This document shows, in pieces, positions 21,037 to 30,426 of a DNA stretch of 64,000 nt (positions are counted from its first letter, which is position 1; each line of letters opens with the position of its first letter). The notes under the pieces are model-generated. The model did no database searches. It saw only the letters and a list, made by a program, of their open reading frames with translations, and was not told the origin of the DNA. Source of the DNA: Pleurodeles waltl (lineage: Eukaryota; Chordata; Amphibia; Caudata; Salamandridae); contig NC_090446.1 of NCBI RefSeq assembly GCF_031143425.1, positions 1,023,825,066 to 1,023,889,065 on the forward strand, written 5' to 3'. The translations under genes were made by a program, and so were the position numbers.

Positions 21037-23553
21037 ATGGCACGTGCGTCTGGGGAAAGGGCCCCTGCCTTCACTGCACAGGAGTTGGAGAAGCTCGTGG
21101 ACGGGGTCCTCCCCCAGTACACGCTACTCTACGGCCCTCCAAACCAACAGGTGAGTACATAGGGTGCAAGTTGTATGGACTATGCCTGGGTGGAGAGGGC
21201 TGGATGTAAGTAGGAAGGGGGCAGAGTTCTGCGAGCATGAAGGAGTGTGAATGCATGTGCCACATGGCAAGGGCATGGATGTGGGCCACTCACTTCGACG
21301 GTGCAGTTGGTAATGACTTCTCTTCTTCCCCTGTACATGTCAATGCATGTAGGTCAGCGCCACCAGCCCACCAGAAGAAGGATATTTGGCGTGCCATCGC
21401 CAAGGACGTCCGGACCCTGGGGGTCCACCAGAGACGGAGCACCACTGCCGTAAAAGATGGGAGGACATTCTCCGCTGGAGCAAGAAGACGGCGGAGGCTC
21501 AGCTGGGGATGGCCTCCCAATGTGGGAGGGGTGCCCGTCGCACCACAACCCCCCTGATGTTCCGGATCCTGGCGGTGGCCTACCCTGAGTTGGATGGGCG
21601 CATGAGGGCATCACAGCAGACACAAGGGGGTGAGTACACTCACATTACTTTCTGGACTTTGCGCGCAGTGGAGGGATCTGGGTGAGGGAGGAGGGCTGTG
21701 GGTTTCCCTAGGCCAGGACGAGTTCCGTAGGCTAGGCCCCTCCGTAATGCAGGCCATGTGCCACTCCACCCCACCTCTGTAGAGTGCCAAGTACAGGTAT
21801 ACATGCCCCTGTGTCATCTATGTGTGCAGATGTCCATTATAGCCATGTAGGCCATATCCCAGGAACTGCATCTGTAGAGGCCAAGAACACGGCGTAGTGC
21901 AGGGGGCTGCTGTGTCTGTATTGTCCGCCAACGGTAGTGGTAAGCCATGCACTCAACCTGTCTTTCTTCTGTTTCCCCACCCCTTTTTGTGCTCTCTCTG
22001 TTCTTTTGTGCGTCATCAGGTAGAGGTACAGTGGCACAGGAGCACGAGGGGGCTGTATCCCACACGGCCATGGAGGGCCACACCACGGACTCTGAATACA
22101 CCAGTGGGACGGAGGGCAAGGGCAGCTTCACGGCGGTCACTGGATCAGCAACCAGCGACACGGACTCGTCCTCCGATGGGAGCTCCTTTGTGGTGGCGGC
22201 ACCATCTGTGCCCCCCACTTCTACAGGTACAGCCGCTACCCCCCCTACCATCACTGCCCTCCCAGCAGCCCCTGAGCCTTCGCCCCGTGCCCGCTCATCC
22301 AGGAGGGTGGGCATCACCTTCGTCCCAGGCACCTCAGCCCCTGCCCCTGTCACCCCTGCTGCCCTCAGTGAGGAGGCCATTGACCTCCTCAGGTCACTCA
22401 CTGTTGGGCAGTCTACCATTGTGAATGCTATCCAGGGTGTAGAAAGGGAATTGAAACACACTAATGCATTCCTGGAGGGCAGTCATTCTGGTCAGGCTGC
22501 CCGTCATCGAACCCTGCAATCTCTGGCCTCAGCACTGATGGCAGCCATTGTCCCTGTGTCTAGCCTCCCCCCTCCAACTTCCTCCACCCAGACCCAATCC
22601 CCTGTACCTCAGCCTATCCCAAGCACACCATCAGACCAGTCTACACACACACCAACACACAAGGGCAGCTCAGGCAAACATAGGCACAACACATCCCACA
22701 GGCACTCACACAAGCATCACCCACATACAGACACCCAACATCCATCCACCTCACGACAGCCTCCAGAACATGCACCTGCACCCAAATCATCAAAAGTTAC
22801 ACCTCCTACAACCACCTCCTCTTCCTCCACTCCCAGACCCCCCCCAGCTACCCGTCCCAGTGTTCGTCAGAAACTTTTCCTGAGCAACCTTGACCTCTGT
22901 CCCACCACCCCCCCCTCCAATTCATAGGTCCCGTACTAGCACCTCAGCCATAAAAAGTCCGGTATCAGTGGTGCCTGTTAGAGGTATGTGGAGTGCACCG
23001 AGCACCAGGGCAGCCAGTGTGACACGGAGCCAAAGCACTGCCAGTCCCCCCCGTGAAGCACCAGAAGTTAGACAGTGCCCGACGGGAGAGGGTGAAGACT
23101 CCTGCCAGCAAAGCCGCTCACAAGGGTTCCGGGGGGAGTGTCGAGTCAGCTGTGACTCCTCCCAAGGTGGGGAAGGGGCAGAAGAAGTCACCAAAGTCTG
23201 GGAAGAGCAGCACGGCGGAGAAGGCCGCCATCCTCCCCGCTGGCCAGGACGACACCGCCAGCCCCATCGTCACTGGTCCGAAGACCACCGTCAGAGTCAG
23301 TGCCCAGGAGGGCAGCACAATCGACACTGGTCCGGAGACCACCGCCAGAGTCAGTGCCCAGGAGGGCAGCACAATCGTCACTGGTCCGGAGACCACCGCC
23401 AGAGTCAGTGCCCTGGAGGGCAGCACAATCGTCACTAGTCCGGAGGCCAGAGTCAGTGCCCAGGAGGGCAGCACAATCGTCACTGGTCCGGAGACCACCA
23501 CCAGAGTCAGTGCCCAAGAGGGCCCCGGCAGCCACAGCCCCGCTGGGCAATGA
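21037..23553 (+). pseudogene. Harbinger Myb/SANT-like DNA-binding protein B (broken)
   Basis: Exon 1 (21037-21150) encodes MARASGERAPAFTAQELEKL and continues to a GTGAGT donor at 21151. Exon 2 (21353-21629) has WRAIAKDVRTLGV and, after a frameshift, HCRKRWEDILRWSKKTAEAQ and ILAVAYPELDGRMRA, a second Myb/trihelix-type domain distinct from protein A; it ends at another GTGAGT (21630). Exon 3 begins at 22020 after CATCAG. It is low-complexity, rich in Ser, Thr and Pro, with a helical EEAIDLLRSLTVGQSTIVNA block and a His/Thr/Pro-rich tract. Frameshifts near 22900 and 23050 lead into a Lys-rich segment and the 18-residue repeats. Likely an end-binding partner of the transposase. Confidence 0.78.
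23275..23530 (+). repeat. 54-bp coding minisatellite, about five units
   Basis: Tandem units of 54 bp (18 codons) encode TGPETTARVSAQEGSTIV with small changes; one unit is shortened by 9 bp (TSPEARVSAQEG). The unit length is a multiple of three, so the array stays in frame within Myb-like gene B. Confidence 0.88.
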
Positions 23554-23599
23554 GGGACCGCCATGGCACACACCGCTGCACAGGTCAGAGACAGCAAAG

Positions 23600-23850
23600 T
23601 CAAGCCCCGCTGAACAGGGCAAGCACCGCTGAACAGGGCAAAGACCTCCATGGCAAGCACCGCTGAACAGGGCAAGCACCGCTGAACAGGGCAAACACCA
23701 CCATGGCAAGCACCGCTGAACAGGGCAAGCACCGCTGAACAGGGCAAAGTCCGCCATGGCAAGCACCGCTGAACAGGGCAAGCACCGCTGAACAGGGCAA
23801 AGACCGCCATGGCAAGCACCGCTGAACAGGGCAAGCTCCGCCAACTCAAG
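23600..23850. repeat. 53-bp higher-order minisatellite built on a 19-bp unit
   Basis: The 19-bp word CCGCTGAACAGGGCAAGCA is repeated. CCATGG landmarks at 23648, 23701, 23754 and 23807 show an exact 53-bp higher-order period. It is not a multiple of three and contains stops, so it lies beyond the coding end. Confidence 0.9.
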
Positions 23851-23910
23851 CATCGTTAGCCCATGTGCGGCAGGGGCAGTGACAGAACTGGGACCATCAC
23901 GGGGAGCGTG

Positions 23911-24178
23911 ATGCACTCTGGGCACCAGTCCCCCTCCAGAACCAGTGGAGAACAGCATCCACTACCTGAGTCCTTAACAGGATGAAGCACTCTGGGCACC
24001 AGTCCCCCTCCAAAACCAGTGGAGAACAGCATCCACTACTTCAGTCCTTGACAGGATGAAGCACTCTGGGCACCAGTCCCCCTCCAGAACCAGTGGAGAA
24101 CAGCATCCACTACCTGAGTCCTTAACAGGATGAAGCACTCTGGGCACCAGTCCCCCTCCAGAACCAGTGGAGACTGTT
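23911..24178. repeat. 74-bp minisatellite, about four units
   Basis: GCACTCTGGGCACCAGTCCC landmarks at 23913, 23987, 24061 and 24135 give a 74-bp period with very few differences between units, implying recent expansion or homogenisation. Confidence 0.92.
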
Positions 24179-24184
24179 ATCCAC

Positions 24185-24478
24185 TTGAGAGTCTGTGGCT
24201 TTGCACTCCCCAGGATGGTACAGTGGGCAAACCACCCACTGCAAAGACTTGTGAGACTGTGGCTTTGCACTCCCCAGGATGTTACAGTGGGCCAACCACC
24301 CACTGCAAAGACTTGTGAGACTGTGGCTTTGCACTCCCCAGGATGGAACAGTGGGCAAACCACCCACTGCAAAGACTTGTGAGACTGTGGCTTTGCACTC
24401 CCCAGGATGGTACAGTGGGCAAACCACCCACTGTAGAGACTTGTGAGACTGTGGCTTTGCACTCCCCAAGATACATCA
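24185..24478. repeat. 64-bp minisatellite, about five units
   Basis: CTGTGGCTTTGCACTCCCCA landmarks starting near 24191, 24255, 24319, 24383 and 24447 give an exact 64-bp period. It directly follows the 74-bp array with no spacer. Confidence 0.92.
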
Positions 24479-25205
24479 TTGGGCATGGAGCCCCGTCGTG
24501 GATCTAGCGTGGTGCTGTCATCTGGCTGAGGTGCCCCCCTTCCCTTCCCCCTGAGGTGCCTGTTGTATTTCTATCCGATGCCCCTGCAGTGTTCTCTCTG
24601 TTTCTGGACAGGTATCGTGTGTGGGCCTCGCCCATGCATTTTGGGCCCAGGGGTCCACGGACATTGAAATGAGCATACCTGCACTACTAATCTTGATGTA
24701 TATATTTGGCATGTGTATATATTTATGTATATATGAGCTTACTGTATTTTGGTACATTACAATGGTTGTACTGAATTCCCTTTTGTCTTTGCATTCTTCC
24801 GGGGGGGGTTGGGGGTTGTTCCTGTGATGTTTAGAAATGCATTGGTGTGTGTGTTGTAGTGTGCGAGGGTCGAGGTGGGAGTGGGGGTGTTGCATGTGTG
24901 TGTCCCTGACTTTTGCCTCCCCCCTCCCCTATGTCTTAGGTGCAGTACTCACCGTTGTCTTCGGCACCGCCGTTGCTGATGTTCGTAGAGGAGCAGGAAC
25001 ACTATTGCAGGGAGTATTTGGAGTTCCGGCTCCATGGTGCCCTCCTTCCTCGTGGAGTGTGTTAAGGTGAGCGTTTTCCCATTGCAAAAGCTGTTTCCGC
25101 CGTGTTTTTATCCACAGTGAATCCGCCCCGGAAAAGGTGGCGGATTGGCCTGTTGTAATACTGTGGGCGGTACTTTGTCTTTCGCCTGTCTGTTGGCGGC
25201 CAAAC
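24479..25205. other. Harbinger 3' non-coding and subterminal region
   Basis: About 0.7 kb without a convincing coding frame. The last ~120 bp carry GGCGGAT, GGCGGTACTTTG and TTGGCGGCC words mirroring the left subterminal region. The sequence leaves the family at TTGGCGGCC, so the outermost terminal repeat seems lost. Confidence 0.6.
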
Positions 25206-26711
25206 TAAGCACCAGAGTAACAGTGGACAAAGACAAATAAAATCTGAGATATAACCCATGCCCAGTTCTTTATGGACAATCTTTGAGGGGGGACCTTGTC
25301 CCATGCCTTAAAGGCTCCTCTTAAACTTGTTCCCTCTGTCTGAATTGGGCTAATAACAGCATAGCCTCATATCTCACAGCCAAAAGTGTCTTTGGGGCCA
25401 CACAGCCCCCCTGCCCTTTCACTAAATGACCGGCTCTGGGGAATGAGGTCCAGGGGCCAAAATCAGCCGGGTAGGGGGCCCGTGTGGCCCATCTTCTCGT
25501 TTAGTAATTGGGTGGCCTCAGGGGATTGGGTACCCATGGCTATAATTGGCCCAAGGAAGGGGGCTTCATGCCCCCCTCCGGGTTCCCTACATGTGGGCAG
25601 GTGGGAGGCATGGGAGGTGGGCCACAGGCAAGCAAGTCCGAAGACATGGGGGTGGGTGCCTGCTGGGCATTGGCTGCAGTGGCTGCCTACAGGGCCAGGC
25701 CCTGCTGCCAATCCCTGCCACACAAGGCCAAAGGCCATACGTGGTGCGGGGTAGGGTGTCTACAGAGGTTGGGTTGGGTGCAGGAACTGGCCTGCGGGCA
25801 GACCCTGCACTCAACCCCTGCTTTGCACAGGCAAAGACCATGCGCAGGAAGGGTGGATTAACATAAGGTAATTCAATATTACTTAATGTTAAAAAAATCA
25901 TAGAAATTTACTGAAAAAAACAAAGGTTACAGGGACCTTATAGCTAGGAAATAGAAATCAAAAACCTTTAGAAATTCACTGAGGGATGTTCTACTTACGT
26001 CCATTTATTTCATCAAAATAAAGTAAAACAAAACAAAAAAATGATCATCCATTACTAAACAAAATTTGTCTTGTTTTGGTTTACTTTAATGATAGATATG
26101 AGAGTACTAGTATTTGCAGTGCACAGATATCAAGCAATTTGAATGCTGGGTCACGAGTCTGCATGATGTCAGCACTTTTTTGGCCATTTTATGAGTGGAC
26201 ATGCATAAATTTTTGTCCATATAAATTTTATGCTTTTTGTCTACTTTTTTCCTCAGGTCTGCCAGATTCCTGATGTCCAGTGTGAGACAATTTTTTATAT
26301 TCTTGTGCATGGGTTTTTTTCTAATAAAAATTTGCACAGCCAATTTTGTGTCAGGCACAGGGCAATACTCAACAGTTTCATTTGGAACAGTTTGAGTACA
26401 AGATCTCCTGCAGAGAGTCCCCTTTTAAGGGCCTTCTGAGCATTGCAGCACCCACCCGGTAAGGAGCACGACCCGATGATGAAGCATCCCACTTCAGAGG
26501 GTGAGGGCCTTTGAATCCTAAAAAGGATGCCTTCTGTTGTTATCAGTGTTGTGTTGACTCATCTAGGGAACAGCACATTCATTTTGGAAATTTGAATTAG
26601 GAAGGGGGGTTGAGTGCTAGACTTACAACAAATGTCTCTCTTTCTGTTTTTCATCAAATTTTTAAATATACTTCACACTGCCCTCTGAGCTGCCCAGGGC
26701 CCACCCTAGGG
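25206..26711. other. Intergenic sequence with GC-rich repeat-like block
   Basis: 25386-25860 is GC-rich and low in clear structure, with TTGGGGCC/GGCCCA words that also recur around 28860-29090, so it is probably a dispersed repeat. 25870-26700 is AT-rich with nothing recognised. Frames of 80-120 codons in the GC-rich block occur on both strands and look like composition effects. Confidence 0.45.
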
Positions 26712-26716
26712 ATGAC

Positions 26717-26897
26717 TGTAAAGAAATCGCTGCACCACAGATGCTTCTTTTTCTTCTTTATTCTTCAGATAAGAAATACACTTCCAACCCTGGCAGGTCT
26801 TATCAACAACTGCCTGCCTTACAATCTAATCATAACATTCCAGTTTCCTCCCAGTTGCTAAGCAGCCCACTAAGATTCCTTTGAATAGAATACAACA
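26717..26897 (-). repeat. 3' LTR of the TRIM
   Basis: 181 bp. On the minus strand it starts with TG and ends with CA. It contains AATAAA (plus-strand TTTATT at 26757-26762), a plausible polyadenylation signal near the R/U5 region. It differs from the other LTR only at CACTTCCAACC versus CACATCCAACC. Confidence 0.93.
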
Positions 26898-27520
26898 TAT
26901 CTCCCTTCTTACAATAACAAAATTATCTAAAAACAACAAGAAAAAAACAATAAATAACATAAACTAACACAAGAAAAAAAACATTAACATAAATAAAGTA
27001 GTCACCGTTGTCACCGTCCTCAGGCTGATTGTTTCCGTTGTCACCGTTGAGTAAACTAAAATACAGCACTGCAGAGTTGAAAGTTGAAAACGCTGCAAAG
27101 TTAAAAGTCGAAGGCAATATGTTACAGTTGTTATGTTTTTACTGTTGCTTCGACCTCTTTCTATAAGAGGTTTCCCTTGTTTTGCCGCAAACACCGCTGA
27201 CGTCACATCCAACTGAAACCGGATATCATCCACAATGTGGATGCACCACGAGGACTCTCTGGGCAGCGTCCGCGAGACTCTTCAGGTAAGTGCCTCATTC
27301 AAAATGCCAACCCAACAGCACAAACTTTTTTCTTCTTTTTTTTTTCTTTAAGAAAGAAAAAAAAACGCGCTACCTCCACAACTCGGTCAACTTGACAAAC
27401 CGAGTTCGGAATCCATCACAAAATCCACCATTCAATTTATGGTCATTAAGATCACCGCTTTCTCGCACCACCAGTCACAGTACACCGCTGCCAGGGTTGG
27501 TCCACGTCTTATTCCTTATG

Positions 27521-27539
27521 ATCCCATCCTTCGTCGCCA
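27521..27539 (-). promoter_or_regulatory. Primer-binding-like site of the TRIM
   Basis: On the minus strand, TGGCGACGAAGGATGGGAT starts one nucleotide after the 5' LTR. It begins with TGG, as required to pair with a tRNA CCA end. The specific tRNA was not identified. Confidence 0.7.
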
Positions 27540-27540
27540 C

Positions 27541-27721
27541 TGTAAAGAAATCGCTGCACCACAGATGCTTCTTTTTCTTCTTTATTCTTCAGATAAGAAA
27601 TACACATCCAACCCTGGCAGGTCTTATCAACAACTGCCTGCCTTACAATCTAATCATAACATTCCAGTTTCCTCCCAGTTGCTAAGCAGCCCACTAAGAT
27701 TCCTTTGAATAGAATACAACA
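27541..27721 (-). repeat. 5' LTR of the TRIM
   Basis: 181 bp, 180 identical to the 3' LTR. It abuts the primer-binding-like site inward and the ATGAC duplication outward. Confidence 0.93.
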
Positions 27722-27726
27722 ATGAC

Positions 27727-28161
27727 ATTTAATAAAAAGGAAGGTTTGGGCCTGGCAAAAGATTTATTTTGCCAGGCCGATGTTTGAAACGCCACACACA
27801 GGCTGCGATAGCAAGCCTTATACATCTTTGAAAGGGCTACTTTAGAGTATGGCACAATCAGGGCTGCAGCCTCACTATTAGCATTTAATTTACAGATCCT
27901 AGGTATGTGTACTACCACTTTTACTAGGGACTTACGAGTAAATTAAATTAGCAAATTGAGCATAAGCCAATGTTACCATGGTTTAAGGAGTGAGAACATT
28001 CATTTTAGTACTGATTAGCAGTTTTAAAGTTCAGAGTCCCAACACCAGCAAAAATTTGATTACCAAAAATAGGTTGAAGTTACATCATAGTTAGGTGAAC
28101 ATTTCAGTTGCAGCATAACATTATAAACTATAAAAAACCTCTTGCACTTCCATGCAGAGTC
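27727..28161 (-). repeat. Decayed repeat hosting the TRIM (LTR-related?)
   Basis: The sequence on both sides of the TRIM (from about 26680, and here to about 28030) contains words such as AAGGTTTGGGCCTGGCAA and TAGCATTTAATTTACAG that match the minus orientation of the gypsy LTR family at 30427. It may be an old diverged relative. Boundaries are not clear. Confidence 0.35.
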
Positions 28162-28164
28162 TTG

Positions 28165-28728
28165 GCCCTCATTAGGTACATGGCGGTTCAGACCGCCATG
28201 CCGGTTACGGTGGAAAAGACCGCCACCGGAATGGTAGTCTGAACAGTCATATAAACAACACAGGGAAGGCCCTCCGCCACCGCCAGGCTTCCGCCGACAG
28301 GCAGCCTGACGATGGCGGATAACATTATCCGACAAGGCAGTGCTGCTCCGGATAATGTCCCCTGATTCCCCAAGGCCTTGCCCTGGTGGATTCCCTCTGC
28401 CAGTGAAAGGTTGGCAGAAGGGGTGCTCTGGGGCCCCCGCGCAGTGCCCTGTTGTGCAGGTCACTGCCCGATTTAAGGGCAGTGATCTGCGCAGCGGGTG
28501 CTGCTGCACCCGTCGCACAGCGACATTGACGGCGATTCCAAGTGGAGCTGCCGGCAATGTCCTGGCCATGCATTCTGCTGGGCCGGCGGGTGGAAGCAAT
28601 GTTTCCGCCTGCCGGCCCAGCAGAATGTTCATTATGTGGCCGGCGGGGTTCCGGGGAGGCCGGTGGTCAGTGAAATGACTTCCTGCATGAACACGGCGGT
28701 AAACACCGCCGTGTTCATAATGACCCCC
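28165..28728. mobile_element. Harbinger-type MITE, 564 bp
   Basis: The right end reads inward GGGGGTCATTATGAACACGG; the left end is a diverged version (GCCCTCATTAGGTACATGG). The trinucleotide TTG flanks both sides (28162-28164 and 28729-28731), consistent with a 3-bp duplication. ACCGCC/GGCGGT clusters lie at both ends, as in the large Harbinger element. A GC-rich interior has no transposase homology, so frames inside it are chance. Confidence 0.75.
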
Positions 28729-28789
28729 TTGTCATCGAAGATATTATCTGCAGGCATGTTATCAAAGATATCATGGAACACAATATGAG

Positions 28790-29869
28790 TGATGTAATGT
28801 GTGGGGAAATTAGCAGTGCAATTAGCAGTGCAAGGCCTCCGTTTTATTTTTAAAAATTCCCTAGTGGATTTGGTCCCTGGGTCCAATAGTGCCTTACGGA
28901 GGGAGGCCACACACTCCTGCTCCTTTATTAAAAAAAAAAAGAAAAAAGCCTTGGGATGGTGTCTCCGGGCCCACCAGAGGCTAAGGGAGAGGAACCACAC
29001 AAACAGCATCCCATTTTTAAAAACAAAAAGGTCCCTGGGATGGGGTCCCTGAGGACAAAAGTGTCTTGGGGATGGTGGCCCCACAGCTCACTCCCTTGGC
29101 AGGAATTGGACTTAATGCAAGGGATTGCTTCTGGGGCCTTGCTCCCCCATGTAACATTTTAAACTAAAAAAAAAATATTGAAATTCACCTGTCATAGTTA
29201 TCTCTGGCCTAAAGTAACTATAACTTGTAGGATTATGACTTTTTTTTAAATGAATATTTCTGGGACCCCCTCCACAGGGCCTAGGGGATCTGCCTCCTTA
29301 TATTAGTATTCTATCATACCTTCAGGACAGAGGCGTAAGTCCTGTAATGGCTGCTTGCAGCATTTTCCCTCATGTTGAATGCAGGCAAGCAGAGCCTTGC
29401 TCCCACAGGCGTGAAATAGCCCAGGGGTAAAAAAGCCCCCTGCGTTAATCAGAAGGCTCTATTTTTTAAAGTTGGGGTTGAGGGAGTCTCATGAGAGTCC
29501 CTTGAATCCAAGTGTCCAGATATACAAATATTTTTGACAAATAATATCTCAAAAACTACTGAATGGATTTCCTGTAGCGCTGTTAAATAATGTCTATGGA
29601 GAATGCATTGGGATTTTGTATTTTGGGACTGCCTTTTTTTTCTCGGCTCCCACTTGACAGATCACCCAGAAACATACTAGATAAAAAGTAGCACTTTTTT
29701 GGAAAGTTTTGTGAAGATTAGTCAATCAGCACCAAAGGTATTAGACACATAAAAAAGTCATTTCCTGTGGAAACACGATCCTAACATTGCCAAATCAGTG
29801 GCAAGCACCCCAGGTTGCTTATATAGAGTCATGCTTTATAAAAGCATCCACATGTATCACAAAAGGGGG
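28790..29869. other. Intergenic sequence, fragments of dispersed repeats
   Basis: Contains A-tracts, GGTCCCTGGGATGGGGTCCC-type words repeated two or three times between 28860 and 29070, and a block at about 29192-29228 matching the MITE end at 7496. No gene is recognised. Confidence 0.45.
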
Positions 29870-30426
29870 TTTTCCTTTTGAAACGCTCATTGAGTTTTTT
29901 AAAGGCTTTTTGTGCATCATCTGTACACACGTATGGTCTACCTTTCTTTAACAATCAAGTGATAGGTCCTATTCTTCTTCAGAAATCGTGTAAAAAAACC
30001 TCAACAATTGTTTGCGTAGCGAAGACACACTTGTATGTCACAGGCTGTTTTTGGGATAGGTCAATCTACACCTCCTTTCCCCTAGTTCATCTCCATTTGA
30101 AGTTCATGCAAAGGGATGATATATCTAGAAATTCTACAAATGTTAAATGGGAACTGCACTTTTCTGCTTTTGCAAAGAGATGTTGTCTTTACATTTCTGT
30201 GATTTTAGATGCACAATTAGGACATGCTCCATAAAGGTGTTTAAAAAAATACGTACGTAGTCCATGTATATTTAATCAAACATGTCAATGTATTATTGTT
30301 TACTGAAAACTGGAAGGCAGCAGGGGTGATACAAAGACCAAAGGGCATAACTTGATATTCAGTTACAGCAAACCTTATTCAAAATACTTTCTTGCATTCA
30401 TCTTTTCACAAACTCAGATTAGATGG
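29870..30426 (-). pseudogene. Sushi-type gypsy reverse transcriptase fragment
   Basis: On the minus strand, from the LTR junction downwards: KDECKKVF, then YQVMPFGLCITPAAFQ (palm motif B), a decayed region where the catalytic DD box should be, EFLDISSL, and GPITWLLKKGRPYVCTDDAQ followed by KAFKKLNERF, the RT/RNase H junction. Stops and frameshifts are frequent. Homology begins exactly at the LTR that starts at 30427, so that LTR interrupts this gene. It belongs with the gag fragment at 32405-32870. The plus-strand frame 29878-30234 is its shadow. Confidence 0.75.

Larger units (their letters stand above)
16951..25205. mobile_element. PIF/Harbinger transposon, ~8.3 kb, three genes
   Basis: The left end begins GGGGGTCATTACAACATTGG, followed by subterminal GGCGGT/ACCGCC clusters (16970-17240). 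The right end (25090-25205) has matching GGCGGT clusters but lacks the final terminal repeat. Gene order: Myb/SANT-like gene A (+), HARBI1-like transposase (-), GC-rich divergent promoter region, Myb/SANT-like gene B (+), then minisatellites. Harbinger elements are known to need a nuclease and a Myb-like partner that imports it and binds the ends. Shorter elements with the same GGTCATTA-type ends lie at 28165 and 54115. Confidence 0.87.
26717..27721 (-). mobile_element. TRIM-type non-coding LTR retrotransposon, 1,005 bp
   Basis: Two 181-bp LTRs (26717-26897 and 27541-27721) differ at one position and enclose 643 bp. The 5-bp direct repeat ATGAC flanks it exactly (26712-26716 and 27722-27726). 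On the minus strand the LTR runs from TGTTGTATTC to TTTCTTTACA. A primer-binding-like TGGCGACGAAGGATGGGAT starts one base after the 5' LTR (27539-27521), and a purine tract AAGAAGGGAGATA (26910-26898) abuts the 3' LTR. No gag or pol homology appears in the interior. It must depend on another element's proteins. Confidence 0.93.

Noticed and set aside
21814..22461. 215-codon minus-strand frame
   Set aside because: Antisense shadow of exon 3 of Myb-like gene B, driven by its skewed composition.
23118..23958. Two long minus-strand frames (243 and 256 codons) rich in ALFSGACHGG-type repeats
   Set aside because: They run antisense through the minisatellites; their length reflects the repeat unit, and sense-strand coding of Myb-like gene B explains the region.
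23275..24478. Possible CRISPR array
   Set aside because: The units abut directly without unique spacers, periods differ between blocks, and the genome is eukaryotic.
16951..25205. Host MSANTD/HARBI1-type genes rather than a transposon
   Set aside because: GGTCATTA-type end, subterminal GGCGGT clusters, repeated frameshifts and related MITEs in the same window all point to a mobile element.
29878..30234. 118-codon plus-strand frame as a gene
   Set aside because: The minus strand carries recognisable gypsy RT sequence here; the plus frame has no similarity I can see.
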